Shown here: positions 24,966 to 39,368 of the stretch, in pieces
Layout of the letters: every line of letters begins with the position of its first letter
How positions within the stretch are numbered: position 1 is the stretch's first letter
From: Sambucus nigra
Taxonomy: Eukaryota > Streptophyta > Magnoliopsida > Dipsacales > Adoxaceae
Length of the DNA: 64,000 bases
Direction: 5' to 3'
Assembly (NCBI GenBank): GCA_949130495.1
Contig: OX422216.1
Span: 367,622,605-367,686,604 of the forward strand
Position numbers and translations under genes: made by a program
The notes under the pieces: generated by a model
What the model was told of the DNA's origin: nothing
The model's database searches: none
Seen by the model: the letters and a program-made list of their open reading frames with translations, nothing else

Positions 24966-26241
24966 CGTAAATAGTTTGAGAGTCCGTCTTCTTCTCCAAC
25001 TCCAAAATTAATGGTTTTTAACATCACCAACCATCGCTCTAAAAATCTACACACTTATTTTTAACCAGCACATCAATTTATTCATGGGATTCCTCAATTT
25101 AACTAAGATTTATACCCTAACTTAGTTAAACCCTCAACTCTATTCAACTCTTCCAATCTCTCACCAAAAAATCCACCATTAACATGGATTTGAGCTCATA
25201 TTTCATATGGAGTTGTTATCACATCAATTTATATGAAATCATATCCAAAAAATCCATTTTAATTCAATAATCCGAACCCAAAATCATATAGTTTACACCA
25301 ATTATAATATGAATTATAAACACACATAAATAGTTAAAGCAAGTTAAACACTTACCTCGTTGGATAAATCCGAAGACCTCGTGCCCGGAACCGCCAAAGC
25401 TTGGCCTGAATCTCCTCTTCTTCTTCCTTTATTCCTTTCTCTTCTTTTCATTTTTTCTTTCTTTCTTTCCTTCCTTTTCTCTTTCTCTCGTGGCTTAAAA
25501 GAGAGAAATAAGGATTCTCCCCTTATTAAACCTAAAATTGACTCGTATACTAAAATGTGAGTCCCTACTAGTCCAAAAAGCCCCCGGAACCCAAACACTA
25601 CCCCCAAGGTACTCTATTTTGACTATTTTGGCCCATCTGACACCAACCGTGCACTAGAAGTCCCCATTCGAGTCACTTGTCAAAAATTTACCTTTTAAAT
25701 TCAATACAACTCCGAACGTATTTTCCAAATAAAATATTATTACTTTTCTCTTTTTCCATCCGCGACATGATATAAAATAATCCAACTTCATTTGCTTATT
25801 CTCGTAAGTAAATATACCACACAATGATAATAAGTCTGAACTCGGCAATTAATATTTAACCCACACTTCAAATTTTCTTTCACTTAAAATTCTCAAATCA
25901 TTAAATTACACTCACTTGTGTAACTTAAATATCCATAGAAGTACGGGGTATTACACGGACCAAATCCCTAATGATGTCGTGACCAATATTTGACCATTTC
26001 CATAGTTCAAAGTCCTAACTGACCTTTACAGTTGTCCAACATTGGTTACGGCCTTCATCCGTGACCCGGAGTTATAATTTTTCCCCTTGGTCATAGCCTA
26101 AAGTCGTGACCCACCTATAAACCTTTTTGGTCTGGTCATGGACCAGAACGCAAAAAATATATATCACGAAAAAAAACTAATAAATATGGTCACGGACCAG
26201 TGCTGTAGCCATATTTAATTGAAAAAAAAATATGGGTTATT

Positions 26242-26745
26242 TCGGGTCCTATTCTCAAATCGGGAATTTTGTGACTATGCATTCGATTGCTATATGTTAT
26301 GTTGGATAGACACAAGGTGCTCGTGCCATTTGCAGTTCCGTTTGGTGGAGGTTGGTGGTGTCCGCCCACTCAAGGCACGTTTTCAAACCTAAGTGTACCT
26401 ATTTTTAAATTTGAGCCATATTCTCAAATTGGAAGTCCCACGACTACGTGGTCGGTTGATACATGTTACATTGGACACGCATGAGGTGTTCGTGTCACTC
26501 ACGATGCCGTTTGGTGGGGGGTTTTATGGTCTCTGCTCACTCGTGTCATATTTTTAAGCCCGAGTGTACCTATTTTCAAATTCGGATCCTATTCTCAAAT
26601 CGGGAGTCCATCGACTACACGACCGGTTGGTAAATGTTACTTGGAGATGCACGAGGTATTCGTGCCACTCGTGGTGACGTTTAGGGGTAGTTGGTGTGTC
26701 CACCCACTCGCGGCACGTTCTCAAGCTTAAGTGTGGTCACACTCT
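26242..26745. repeat. ~170-bp tandem repeat, three units, inside CACTA
   Basis: The string ATTCTCAAAT recurs at 26251, 26420 and 26591 (spacing 169 and 171 bp). Each copy is followed by related blocks: GTTGG...CATGAGGTGTTCGTG-like, CCGTTTGGTGG-like and CCCACTC-like. Confidence 0.88.
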
Positions 26746-27009
26746 TAGTCTGTGTTCACACTTGGAGGGAATTTTGGCTCAAATTTGGAACCATGATGGT
26801 CACGCCTTGGTCTGGGATGTGCGTCTTGACCCATCATGGTTAGGGATAAAGGTCGTGACCATTTCCATCTAGGTGTATGACATTTTATAGTCATGGATAT
26901 GGTCACATCTTTATCAATATGGTCACGACTTTGGGCCGTGACCTGTTGGTCACGATTTTGGTTCGTGAATAGCTTTTCGTAACTATATATCTGATTTGGT
27001 GTAGTGATA

Positions 27010-27537
27010 TAGGGAAATATTTTGGTGTGTTCTGATCTGATCTTAAGGTCTATTTTATATCTTTAAAATGGTTATGGTTCTAGACCGTGGCTATGCCTGT
27101 TATCAATGGGATACCAATAAATGGTGACGATTTTGGACCACGACCCTAATTATGACTAATGAAAATGGGAAACTTGGTCATGATTTTGAAATGTACCATT
27201 TGAACATGGCCATTGTGAACTAAAATTAAGGGCCACGGTTACATACCGTGACCATAATTTGCTAAAATTGGTCAGGGTTGGGTCACAGTCCATAACCTTG
27301 ACCATCAGCGTGACATTTTTGGCCGAACCTTTAACGCATAAAGGGTCACAAATTAGTAATGGTATAGAGTCATGAAATTATGGTCATGGTCCATAACTGT
27401 GATCAATCTACTGTTAATGTTACACTTTGGTCTGGTCACATGATTGGTTACGGGTTTTGGAAGTGGGTTAAAGTTTCAAACCTTGACCACCTAGTCAAGG
27501 CTTTGGACTGTGACAATCCTTGATATTTGGTGTGGTG
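27010..27537. mobile_element. Second CACTA 3' end fragment
   Basis: It carries the same subterminal words (GGTCACGG, CCGTGACC) and ends ATTTGGTGTGGTG, a one-base variant of the first right terminus. No separate left end was found, so it is a truncated second copy or a duplicated right end. Confidence 0.65.
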
Positions 27538-27934
27538 ATTCATTAAACGAGATGTTTAATGTTTCATATGCATTAAATGCCTTATGAACACTCACCCACT
27601 ACTTCTCGTGATGTCCAAACTATTGACAATACAAACTGCAAAGTTCCGTTGTTAAAATTAATGGAGTGAACTTTTGTCTACTTGTGTCTCGTTAACTTGT
27701 AATTAGTGGTGTTCACGATTTTTTCGGTTCGATTTTGTACAATATTTTTTATCCGAACCAACTATTTATGTTTGGGGAGAGGTCAGCCTGTCGACTTTGG
27801 GCAATATTAGTTTTGGGTCGAATTTTGGTTTTGAATGAGAATTGATGTTGGTTAATGGTTTTTTGATATAAAAATTAAGTCACTTAAGAGTTTTTTAATA
27901 TACAAATTGATTTCGGTTTAGTTCTGTTGGAATC
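27538..27934. other. No gene seen; possible MITE end
   Basis: Contains GGTGTTCACGATTTTTTCGG at ~27707, which could pair with TTTTGCACACC at ~28075 as a terminal inverted repeat. No target duplication was found. Confidence 0.3.
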
Positions 27935-29212
27935 ATTTTTTCTTTGTCTAAATCGTCGATCGAATCGATATGGTCAGTTTTCTAAACCATTCAATCGTAG
28001 GCCGAATCGGGCTAAAAACCGTCGGTTTCAACTCTGCTCGGGCTTGTTTGGTTCAGTTTTTGGTTGATGCAATTTTTTTTGCACACCTCTCTGACTGTAA
28101 CGAGAAAGATTTACTATATTCCTTTTGTTCCACAAAGGTCTATGCATAAATCAAAATAGTGAACATGTTGTCTACGGTTAATTTAGTTTAGGTGCAAGGG
28201 ACTTACTTGGTCTCTCGTTGTATTTGTGTGCTATATGATACGCATCCAGTGTCTTGGAATAGGTTGGCCACCCTCGAAGTTTTGTGCATTTAGTGAACTT
28301 AGTGTGCTCTCCCTATCCCATAATCATTGAAGTGGATGAGGGTTATGTCCCTCAATAAGTCTTACTTCTTAGCCTCTTTGCCAAAACCTTCAAAATTCCC
28401 AATATTACTATCAAGCCCTGCTTGCTCATGCAAAACAACTTTTTAGCCTAAACCTACAAAAAAAAAACTTAGGTAAACATTAAATATAGGTCATTTGGGA
28501 ACCTATCTTGAAAAATATAAATGAAAGAGCTACATAAAAACTACCTCATCTAATTTTCTTTGGTTAGGCTCGAATCGATTTTTCCTTGTCTAAATCATCG
28601 TTCAAACCAATATGGTCAGTTTTCTAAATCTTTCAACTGTAGAATAAATCGGGCTAAAAATTTTGTCGGTTTCGAGTCGGTTCATTTCGGTCTTCAGTTC
28701 GGGCGATTTTTTTAGCACACCCATAATTGTAATGAGAAAGTATTACTATATATTTTTTGTTCAAGAAAGTTCTATGCATGAATAACAATTGTGAACATGT
28801 TGTCTAAGGGTAACTCAGTTTATGTGCAAGGGACTTACTTGATTTCTCGTTGTATGTGTGTGATATATGATATGCAACTAGTGTCTTAAAAGGAGTTAGC
28901 CGCCCTCAAAGTTTTGTGATCTTAGTTACGTTAGCTTGCTCTCCCTATCTCATAATCTTTTAAGCGGATGAGGGTTATGTTCCTCAATAAGTCTTAACTC
29001 TTTGCCTCCAAGCCAAAATCGTAAAAAATTCCAATGTTGCTTTGGTGGGAGGGAAAACTATTTTATTGAGCCTTGTCTGCCTATGCAAAACAACTTTCTA
29101 GCCTAAGACTACAACAAAACAAAATTAAATAAACATTAAATATAGGTTATCTGAGAACCCATCTACAAAAAGGCAAATTAAAGAAATATGTAAAAACCAC
29201 CTTATATTTTTT
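27935..29212. repeat. Diverged direct tandem duplication, unit ~632 bp
   Basis: 27935-28562 and 28572-29212 are the same sequence with scattered changes. For example GTGAACATGTTGTCTA at 28159 and 28791, and GATGAGGGTTATGT at 28335 and 28967, both offset by 632 bp. Neither copy codes for protein. Confidence 0.88.
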
Positions 29213-30290
29213 TTGTCCAAACCCCCCACCCCACCCCACCCTTCTCACCCACACCCATACCAAAAGCCTGCCCTTTCTCTTATTGGCTCCAATATTTACT
29301 AAAGCTACTTTCATAGACTAGCATGTTCAAAGGAGAGCCCATCACCATTTTTACTTAATTCAACAATTAACAGTTTGTGTTCCAACATTGCCTATTACAA
29401 ACTGAAATTCTTTCACCTCTCTCTAGAAAAAATAAATTAGTCGGACCTATAATCCCCAACCCTCTGCTCTCGATTCGACCACCCCTCCCCCCTCTCACTT
29501 CCGGCGAGAGTGGGGGAGGCATGCAAGTGTCCCTTAAATCCAAAAGAACGATAAGCAACGTTCCAAAAAACCCAAACCCGTCTAGTGGGTCTTCCCCGGC
29601 TTGGCCAGTTGTCTAAATGTCTTCGACTGTGAAAGATCCTCTCAAAGAACAAATCGGAATGGTTGCGACAAGAACTACCCTTCTGGTGGTAGATTGGAGT
29701 TGTGATTTTGAAGATAGGTTGTTTGGTTATATTTTTTATTTTTGTTGTTTATTTTTGTATTTGCAAGCTCCGTTTGGAGTTCTTTCCTTCGTCTCTTTCG
29801 TGAGCGTTTTATCCACTTTAGGTATAACTGTCAGATTTTGGGGATTTTGGTTCGACTGTCCCAGTGGTTGTTCCTCTCAGGTTGAGAATCAGAAGGTCTC
29901 CGTGACTTTTTGGGTTTCTCCCACCTTTACTAAGCTCTGCCTATTTTTAGGCCCCTTAAAATTTGAGCCTTCCTCCTTGGCGCTTGTGTTTTTGATGTGT
30001 TTGTCTGACATTATTCCACCGTCTGTTTGCCTTGTGCACGGACTTTGTTCGGAGCGGCTCACCCTCTGGTTCCTTCGGTACCAGTTTCTTTGTTTTGTTG
30101 ATGCGATATGTCATGAGCAGACCCCAAAATTTGTCGGTTGTATTTTAAGTCTTTTGTTAGGTTTTGTCATATTTTTCCTGTTTGTTCTACGTTATTTTCT
30201 CTTCTCTCTCTTCTACTTAACTCGATCATGTTTGAGTTATGTTGTTCTTTTTTTTTGTTACCCTACATTACATTAATGAAATCCCATTTG
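29213..30290. other. Unassigned; possibly a LINE 3' end
   Basis: An open stretch at 29617-30276 (219 codons, plus strand) is rich in Phe, Leu and Cys and matches no family I recognise. The T- and G-rich style, with a TACATTAATGAAATCC string and a short A-run near 30300, recalls 3' ends of plant L1-type elements. No reverse transcriptase or target duplication is visible, so the call is weak. Confidence 0.25.
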
Positions 30291-31690
30291 AGACGATTAA
30301 AAAAAACAATTATCATTGTTTGGCTAATTGACTATTTTCAAAATGATCCTTGCACAATATATTTTTATCAAAGTGTCCACTTCCAAAATAGTATGCCAAA
30401 TCGATTCACGATACATAAGCAATTTTGAACATCTTTCATATTCTTCTTCATATGCCCTAGGGAGGACCATTTGTAGTTGTCTTAATTTATGGATCTATTC
30501 GGAAATCTTTTGATCTACCGAGTGGGTTGGGAACATCTTTTTGGAAGTAATTGTTTTGAAAACAACGTGATAGAATAAGTTGATTTTGTAATTTTTTTAT
30601 AAAAAAAATAGTTGTATTAGTTAAGCAGTCTACCGTTATTCCACTTTCACATATTATGGATTAAAAACTCAATATATTGTTTTGAAATGGAAGAGGTAAA
30701 CGGGAACCCCACGACCATTAGTACTCCGTTACGCTCTTTTGTTCATTATACCACACCAGATCAACTTCACCATATTCTGTCGGTAGACCAACAAATAAAG
30801 GTTCATAAAATGGTTGAAATATTGCAAGTGGTGCTCGAATATTATCTTCGCTGTTATCTATCAAAATAGTGGTTGAAACTTCATCAATTTTAGCCTTATG
30901 TCATACGGTGTCATGAGCAAACCATGAAATCAATTAGTTCAGGCTGTTTTTACACTTTAAAGTAGGCCTACATGGACATGAAAAACAAATGCCCCTTTGC
31001 TTATGAACATTATGCACATGCCCACTTTAAAGTGTGGCAATTTGTACCATCCCTTTTGGCATTCAACGACCACTAATTCACCTGTATAACATTATGAACT
31101 CCATGAAAAAGTTATATAATAGACTTATTGTAAAGGATAAACACATTACTACAACAGGTATATTATAAATCTTTGTATCAAATAAGTTTCTTATTTTTAA
31201 ACGCATAAGAGCACTTCAAGTATATCTTTTGAACAAACATGCACTATGGCCCGCCAACACAATTAATACACTAAATATGGTTTCTTCAGAGACATGATAT
31301 ATAATGACAATATATGTGAGAGAGAATCTATTGCAGCTGTTGGCTGTGATGACAGGATATAGTGGATAAGAAACTTCAACTAAATGGGTGAAATGTTAAA
31401 AGATATATATAACACAAGCTACAATAATCCAAGCAAACTAAAATGGCCTTGCACATATGTAGTGGCTATAATGTAGGCAACCAAAAAGAGGGTACTATGA
31501 TTTTGTCCCACTTAGATTCCGTTCAAGAAAATTATTACGGGCTACTTTGTGAGAATGCATTAAAATTACAAAAGTGCTACTTATGTTTTCTCTCGGAAGA
31601 GTGATATCATGTGAAAAAGGCACAATATGTCAACATCAACAAAAATATGACACATGTAACAATATCTTTTTTAGGGGATATGGGAGAGTA
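30291..31690. other. No gene seen
   Basis: AT-rich sequence without credible ORF, RNA gene or element ends. Confidence 0.5.
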
Positions 31691-32243
31691 GGGATGACAA
31701 TTTAATCCGAATCATAAGAGTCTCGTCCCGTCTCATTTCTAATGAGGAGGTTTTAAAACCAGATTAATGAATTAGGAGCGAATATGAGATTTAAAAAAAA
31801 ATCGTTTATTAAATGAAGCAGATTAAAAGTTCATTTAAATAAAATAGCTCCCTCCCATCCCGTTAAACTTATGCGTATATAAATATCATTTATATTTACT
31901 TTAATGACAATTAAACCATATATATACACGCACACACTAAAAAAAACCTTTATATGTATATATTAATTTTGTAAAAACTCTATGTGAAAATATGAAATGA
32001 TAATTGAGGAAGTGTCTCACATATTAGAATATGAACCATTGTAGACCTCTAATACTATAATGTGATATATTATTAATTTACTATTTTTAAAATTAACCTG
32101 ACTCGTACGACTCTCGCCCCACCACGTTTATTAAATGGGGCGCGTTGAGAGTTAATTTAAATAAAAACCGCCCCATAAGTTTATTAAATAAGACAAGTTA
32201 AATTTTTTAAAAATCCGTCACAAACTCGTTCCATTACCATCCC
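31691..32243. mobile_element. Possible non-autonomous element with imperfect inverted ends
   Basis: The left end GGGATGACAATTTAATCC and the inverted right end GGGATGGTAATGGAACGAG share GGGATG..AAT. Internal CCCGTC/GGGGCG words recur. No target duplication was identified. Confidence 0.4.
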
Positions 32244-33069
32244 CGTGGAACACATATGATATCTATATTGCATCATTATAGATAGTGAGGACGGATAGGT
32301 ACTACCTTCAACATGATAAGTTTTTCTCCCCTTGTGTTACTATGATATTATCGTCCTGTTTTCTTGTTAAGACATGTGTTAACAATTTCAAAAATAGCAT
32401 TACAAGGCCAGTAGATGGGTCTTTGTAACTTAATCCATAACTTGTATGCATTCTTTGTTGTTCCCCAATAATCTCCTGTCTTGAAAAGGAGAGAGTCATT
32501 GATTGAGGGTGGTGGGGAGTCTCCATCTGATCTTTCTTTTGAAGATTAGGAGAAATGTAGCTTGCAAATGGATCACTACAAATTAGAGTTGATAATTTTT
32601 TACCCAATAATAAATTTACGGTAATAATCCGAAATGATTCGAACATGACACGATTAGCTTCTATAGATTTAAGAATACCAAAAATTTATACTAAAATTAA
32701 AATCAACGCGATCCGAAAATAACACGACTAATCCGAATTGACACCCCTACTACAAATACTAGATTAGTTAATGTAATTATTACCATTTTACTTATCAGTA
32801 TGCAATTTTTATATAGCTATTAATACGGTACTTGTGTGTTTTGTAAGTTGTCATATTCAAATCTTGATTAGATTTGGGTTGTCCAAAAGTGTGATTACAA
32901 GGGCATCTGCATATTTTCATAGTGTCGCTTTAGCTACAACGATCCTAGGACTAACAGAATTTGGAGTCGCCAATATTTAAGGGGTTTCTAAGTGCATCAT
33001 TTTTTTTGTTTCAAAATATCACAATTTTTTTTTTACTATAAAATAGTGTCCGCTCCAACCCTTAGACAA

Positions 33070-33072
<3 letters not shown>
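32244..33072. other. No gene seen
   Basis: AT-rich. A GAATTGACACCCCTAC string at ~32738 resembles the end of another small element, but no partner end is secure. Confidence 0.35.

Positions 33073-33139
<67 letters not shown>
33073..33139. repeat. (TA)n microsatellite
   Basis: Pure TA run bordering the first of three foldback elements. Confidence 0.97.
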
Positions 33140-33142
<3 letters not shown>

Positions 33143-33323
33143 TTCTGCTCTTGTGCGGATTAGTCCGTATTTTAAGAATGCGGACTTGATATGTGTCACC
33201 TGACGGTGACCCCAGAAAAGAGAGAGAGTGTGCCTATAATTTAGGCGATAATTTCTAGGGGCACGAGTAGGTGACACATGTCCGGTCCGCATTCTTAAAA
33301 TGCGGACTAGTCCACACAAAAGC

Positions 33324-33325
<2 letters not shown>
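33140..33325. mobile_element. Foldback MITE copy 1 within (TA)n
   Basis: Left arm TGCTCTTGTGCGGATTAGTC ... ATGTGTCACCT and inverted right arm TGCTTTTGTGTGGACTAGTC ... ATGTGTCACCT; each arm is about 60 bp. (TA)n lies on both sides. Confidence 0.85.

Positions 33326-33396
<71 letters not shown>
33326..33396. repeat. (TA)n microsatellite
   Basis: Pure TA run between MITE copies 1 and 2. Confidence 0.97.
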
Positions 33397-33399
<3 letters not shown>

Positions 33400-33573
33400 A
33401 GTGTTCTTGTACAGAGTGCCCCACATTTTAACAGTGCGGACCAAATATGTGTCACCTGACGGTGAGCACAGAAAAGAAAAGAGAGAGTCTATAATTTATG
33501 GGTTCCCCTCTAGGTGACACATGCTCGGTCCCCACTGTTAAAATGCGGGACAGTCCGCGCAAGAGCAATACTG
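33397..33573. mobile_element. Foldback MITE copy 2
   Basis: Same family as copy 1: inner arms ATGTGTCACCTGACGGTG and AGGTGACACATG, outer arms TTCTTGTACAGAG... and ...GCGCAAGAGCAA. TA tracts lie on both sides. Confidence 0.82.
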
Positions 33574-34931
<1,358 letters not shown>

Positions 34932-35171
34932 TGCATTCGGTATAATTACCCCGAATATATGCATTTACTTCGGCATAATCCCCCAAATATATGCATTCCA
35001 TTCGGCATAATCATCCTGAATGAAAATTTTTCCTAAAAAAAATATATATATACATTCCATTTCGCATAATCATCCCGAATATATGCATTTAATTCTGCAT
35101 AATCATCCCGAATGAAAAAAATTCTTCTTCAAAAAAAAAAAGTTTGATTCGAGATAATCACCCCGAAAACC
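34932..35171. repeat. Minisatellite with ~32-bp core
   Basis: The core ATTCGGCATAATCATCCCGA, usually followed by ATATATGC, recurs about six times with variation and small insertions (34935, 34970, 35002, 35060, 35095, 35150). Confidence 0.75.
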
Positions 35172-38100
35172 ATCATCTTTTTCGGGGATCCGACACCAAA
35201 CCACTAGACGATTTCTGCGATTTTTCATATTTTCAATTCCTATATATATATAATGGGATCCAAAGTTTAGAAGAAAAATGTGATTTGGGGAGTTTTCATA
35301 TGCTTTTGAGGTGTTGTCATTGTCTGTCTTTGGGGAGAATATTCAATGATATTTGAATATTTTAAATAACAAACCCTAGTTATTTAGTAATGTTGAAGAT
35401 GTTTTGTTGAAGATGATTTGTTGAAGAAGATAAATGGAGAGTTTGGAGTATAGTGTAAATATGTGGTATTTTGTGTTGAAAATAGTGTGTAAAAAATATA
35501 TATATGATGTGGTGACCCTAGCAAAAAAAAAATCCTTATGGTATTTTGAAGTAAAAGTTGTGGTGCCCTTAGAAACACCCATATTTAAAGCTTCGTCATA
35601 ATTCCATTTAGTTAAGAAGAGAGTCATATGTGGAGCATGATCGAGACGTCGCGGGCCTTAGACGTAAATAAGTGTGAAAATGCATTTAGACATTTTTTAC
35701 TATATTTTAACATTTTTAACTATAACAAGAGTATTAAAAATCCTAAAATGGTACATACCTTAACATATGTCTCAATATATGCAAATTGAAATGCTATTTT
35801 TTTTTAAATGCTAAGAAAAAAAAACAGAAAAAGAGAAAAAGAAAAGGAAAAACGCATATGTTTTTGGACGAGAGGCAGAGAGGTTTGAGATACCATTTGT
35901 CTTTTGATTATTTTGAATGAGATATTGGTTCAATTTAAAAAAAAAAATCTTTAAAAGGGGATATCGTTTCACTAAATTGTTTTTATTTTGAAAATAAGTG
36001 TGCCTTAAGTCTTTTAGCAAGAATAAGGCGTCCCAAACCTCAACCCAGGGGCACCTTTTAGAAAATTGATTATTTATAGTAGATTGTGAATCATAAGTTA
36101 AATATAAGGATTCATTACATTTATCCCCCCCCCCCCCCCCCCCCCCCCCCCTTTTTCTCCTCTCCCTCTCCCTCTCCCTCTACATCCATCTCTTTCTCTT
36201 TCTCTCAAAATACGTACGCACTGCCCACATCTCACCCCTTCTCGCCCACAACCCACTCTCCAATCGCCCACCCTCTCACCATCTCTCTTTGAAGATATGT
36301 AAAAGGTGTTTGTTGGATTTGAGTTTGATTTTAATGGGGTTGATTTCAATTTTTTGTTGGATCCGAGTTTATAAGGGGTTGATTTTGGTTGGCTCTAGGT
36401 TTGTTTTGGGTTTATAATGTTTTTTCTTAGATTTGAATGATATGACAATCTGGACATCACCTGGATTTGGGTTTACATCCTATAGAGTTTAATTTGATTT
36501 TTCAGTTTTTCCCCAAGCTTTTTTCCTATAATTTTTTATCACATTTATAATCTTTTCTCAATTTTATTAAAAAAATGCCAAATGCATTTTCTAATTTTGC
36601 TGATTTTTTAAGTTTTTCAATATTTTCATGTTTTTTTATTTTTTTTAAAATTTTATTAAAAGTTTTAAACTTGGGGCATATATCAAATAGTCTCTCGAAC
36701 ATTTTCTAATTCATGTTTAGTCCAAGTCTTTTTATTTGTTTCAAAAGTCCTTCATCATGCTGCTAGCGTGGATTGTTTGAGTGACTTTTTGAAACAAAAT
36801 AAAAAGGTTTAGACTAAATGTGTATTAAAAATTATTTGAGGGACTTTTTGATAATTGATCCTTTAAAATTCCTTTTCAATTATTTCCATAATTTTTAAAA
36901 GTTTTTTTTTGGTATTTCTTTAACATTTTTCGGGTTTTCAGTAATTTTGATTTTTTTTCAGATTTTAAAAATATTTTTTAAATAGTCTTCAAACATGCGA
37001 AATATATTTTCTAGTATTTCAATAGTTTCAATAAGTCTTTTTGAACATTTTCAGATTTCTTAAAAAGTTATTTAGTTTTTTTTTAAATTTAATATGTTTA
37101 TTTTATTTTTTTTAAATATAAAATTTTTGTTTCTGTATTTTCTATAATTTCAACTTTTTTTCTTCAGTTTTCTACATTTTTTGTATTTTTTTTGTTTTTT
37201 CCTCTAGATTTATTTATTTATTTATTTTTCAATATTGTTCAAACATTTTATGTATATTTTCTAATAATTCCATATTTTAAAAATATTTTTATGTAATTTC
37301 TAAATTTTTTTGAATGTTTTTCTATAATTATAAGATTTTTTTAAATAATTTTCATAATTTGTAATTTTTAAAATATTTTATATTCTAAATTTTTATAATA
37401 TTTTATATGGGGGTCAAACTATCCGACATCCACCTCTCTCACATCCTTCGGTTAAACGCGAGCGTTGTACACAGAGTACGACCTATGGCGTGAACCAAAA
37501 TAACCTCTTGTGCATGGCGCATGATTAATATTCCATTAAAAAATTTAACATCGTCAAGGAGTTGGGATAACTTGGAATATGGAGTTCAGTCTAAAATTTT
37601 GAAGTTTGAAGTAAAAAAGAGGAATTAATTTCGAAAATTAAGTATAATTGTAAATATAATGTTATTTCTATAGACTATATATAAAGAAATAACTTTATGA
37701 TATAATATATAATTAAATATCCACTGCAAATAATCAATCCCAAACGTTAATGTCAATTGTGCCCTTAATAGCACCCTAAAATTAAGGCTAGTACATTGCC
37801 CAATGCAATGGAATGATGAGATGATGCTTTAGTTCACTTAATGCGAGATGAAAAGGCAGGAATGCTTTATTGCATTTGAGCTGAAAAGTTAAGCATAGCA
37901 CTCACTAGTCGGAAACTAAATACGTCAGCATGACATGTATCTTTACAAGCCAAAGAAACTGAACAAGCTAGACCAATTGTTTTGTGATAACATAGAAACC
38001 GTTTTGGTGTTTGTGAAAGGCCTCCCTATTTTGTCCAATCCGATACCCACACACATGCCCCTTTAAGTTGATCAAGGTATTCAAAAATAAAATTAGACGG

Positions 38101-38358
38101 AAAAAAGTAAAACGAATGTGTTGACAAGGATATCACATGAATCTAACTTGTTTATGATTTTTACGATTTATAAACCCTATATTTGTTTGATTTGGTTTTG
38201 TCAAGTGATTACGAACAAGTACAATCATGTGGAATCAAATTTTGATGCAATGAAAAAAAAAATGAAAATTTCAAAATGAAATAGAAAATATACAATATCA
38301 ATAAAAGAAGATTGTTATAAAAACTTATTAGATATCGGGATCGATGGTATTTAATAAA
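35172..38358. other. Long AT-rich gene-free stretch with a poly-C run
   Basis: No credible gene. It includes a run of 27 C at 36125-36151 next to a CT-rich tract (36152-36210), and a strongly T-rich segment at 36500-37400. Short ORFs here are low-complexity. Confidence 0.5.
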
Positions 38359-38396
38359 ATCTACTTTTTATTGGATTTAAACCAATGACTCCCGCC
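38359..38396 (-). pseudogene. trnM: Plastid trnM-CAU 3' half fragment
   Basis: On the minus strand GGCGGGAGTCATTGGTTTAA then ATCCAATAAAAAGTAGAT matches the variable and T-arm half of plastid tRNA-Met(CAU). The 5' half and anticodon are absent, so it is a fragment only. Confidence 0.6.
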
Positions 38397-38822
38397 TTTT
38401 GTACTTTATATATATATATAAAAAAATATCCATCCAGCCTGATATTTAGTGAATGCATAAACACTCAGAATTCCCATGAGTCCGTATATAAAGTATCTAA
38501 AAGATCTTCCACCATTTCCTTTCCACAACTACTAATTGAATTCGATTTTCTATCCGGCTATCTAATGGAATTCAAGACCTAGTCAGTAGATATTACGTTA
38601 GTAGTAGAAGGGAATATGAAAGTCTTGATAGCCTTTCCCCTATTCGAATCTTTCTTTCATTATTAGATCCAAAGATTTACAATCTTTTAGAAAAAAAACC
38701 AAACCAGATGCTTAGAAGCAAACAAGTATCAACAATTCGTTTCTTTTGGCTTCTGCTGGGTAAATAATTTGGAGAGTTATATCAGCATAACAGAATACGT
38801 GATTTTGAGTCTTTTGTTGATT
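38397..38822. other. Unplaced sequence, perhaps plastid-derived
   Basis: It lies between two plastid tRNA fragments and is less AT-biased than its surroundings. I could not assign it to a plastid gene or spacer. Confidence 0.3.
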
Positions 38823-38893
38823 AGGCAACACCCAGATTTGATCTAGGGAAAAAGGATTTGCAGTCTCACACCTTACCACTCGACCATGCCGCC
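38823..38893 (-). pseudogene. trnC: Plastid trnC-GCA copy (degenerate)
   Basis: A full-length 71-nt tRNA-Cys shape on the minus strand: GGCGGCATGGTCGAGTGGTA ... ACTGCAAATCC ... CAAATCTGGGTGTTGCC, anticodon GCA at 38861-38859. The anticodon stem is weakened (AGA against TCC) and the T-loop TTC reads ATC, so it is unlikely to be functional. Confidence 0.8.
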
Positions 38894-38897
38894 AAAA

Positions 38898-39368
<471 letters not shown>

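Noticed and set aside
26242..26745. CRISPR-like array
   Set aside because: Units are ~170 bp and contiguous, with no short repeat/spacer pattern; the context is a plant CACTA element.
29617..30276. 219-codon plus-strand ORF
   Set aside because: Hydrophobic Phe/Leu/Cys-rich sequence with no recognised domain, overlapping ORFs in other frames and no promoter or intron signals; likely a chance ORF in repeat DNA.
38823..38893. Functional tRNA-Cys
   Set aside because: Weakened anticodon stem and changed T-loop, and it sits in a patch of broken plastid fragments.
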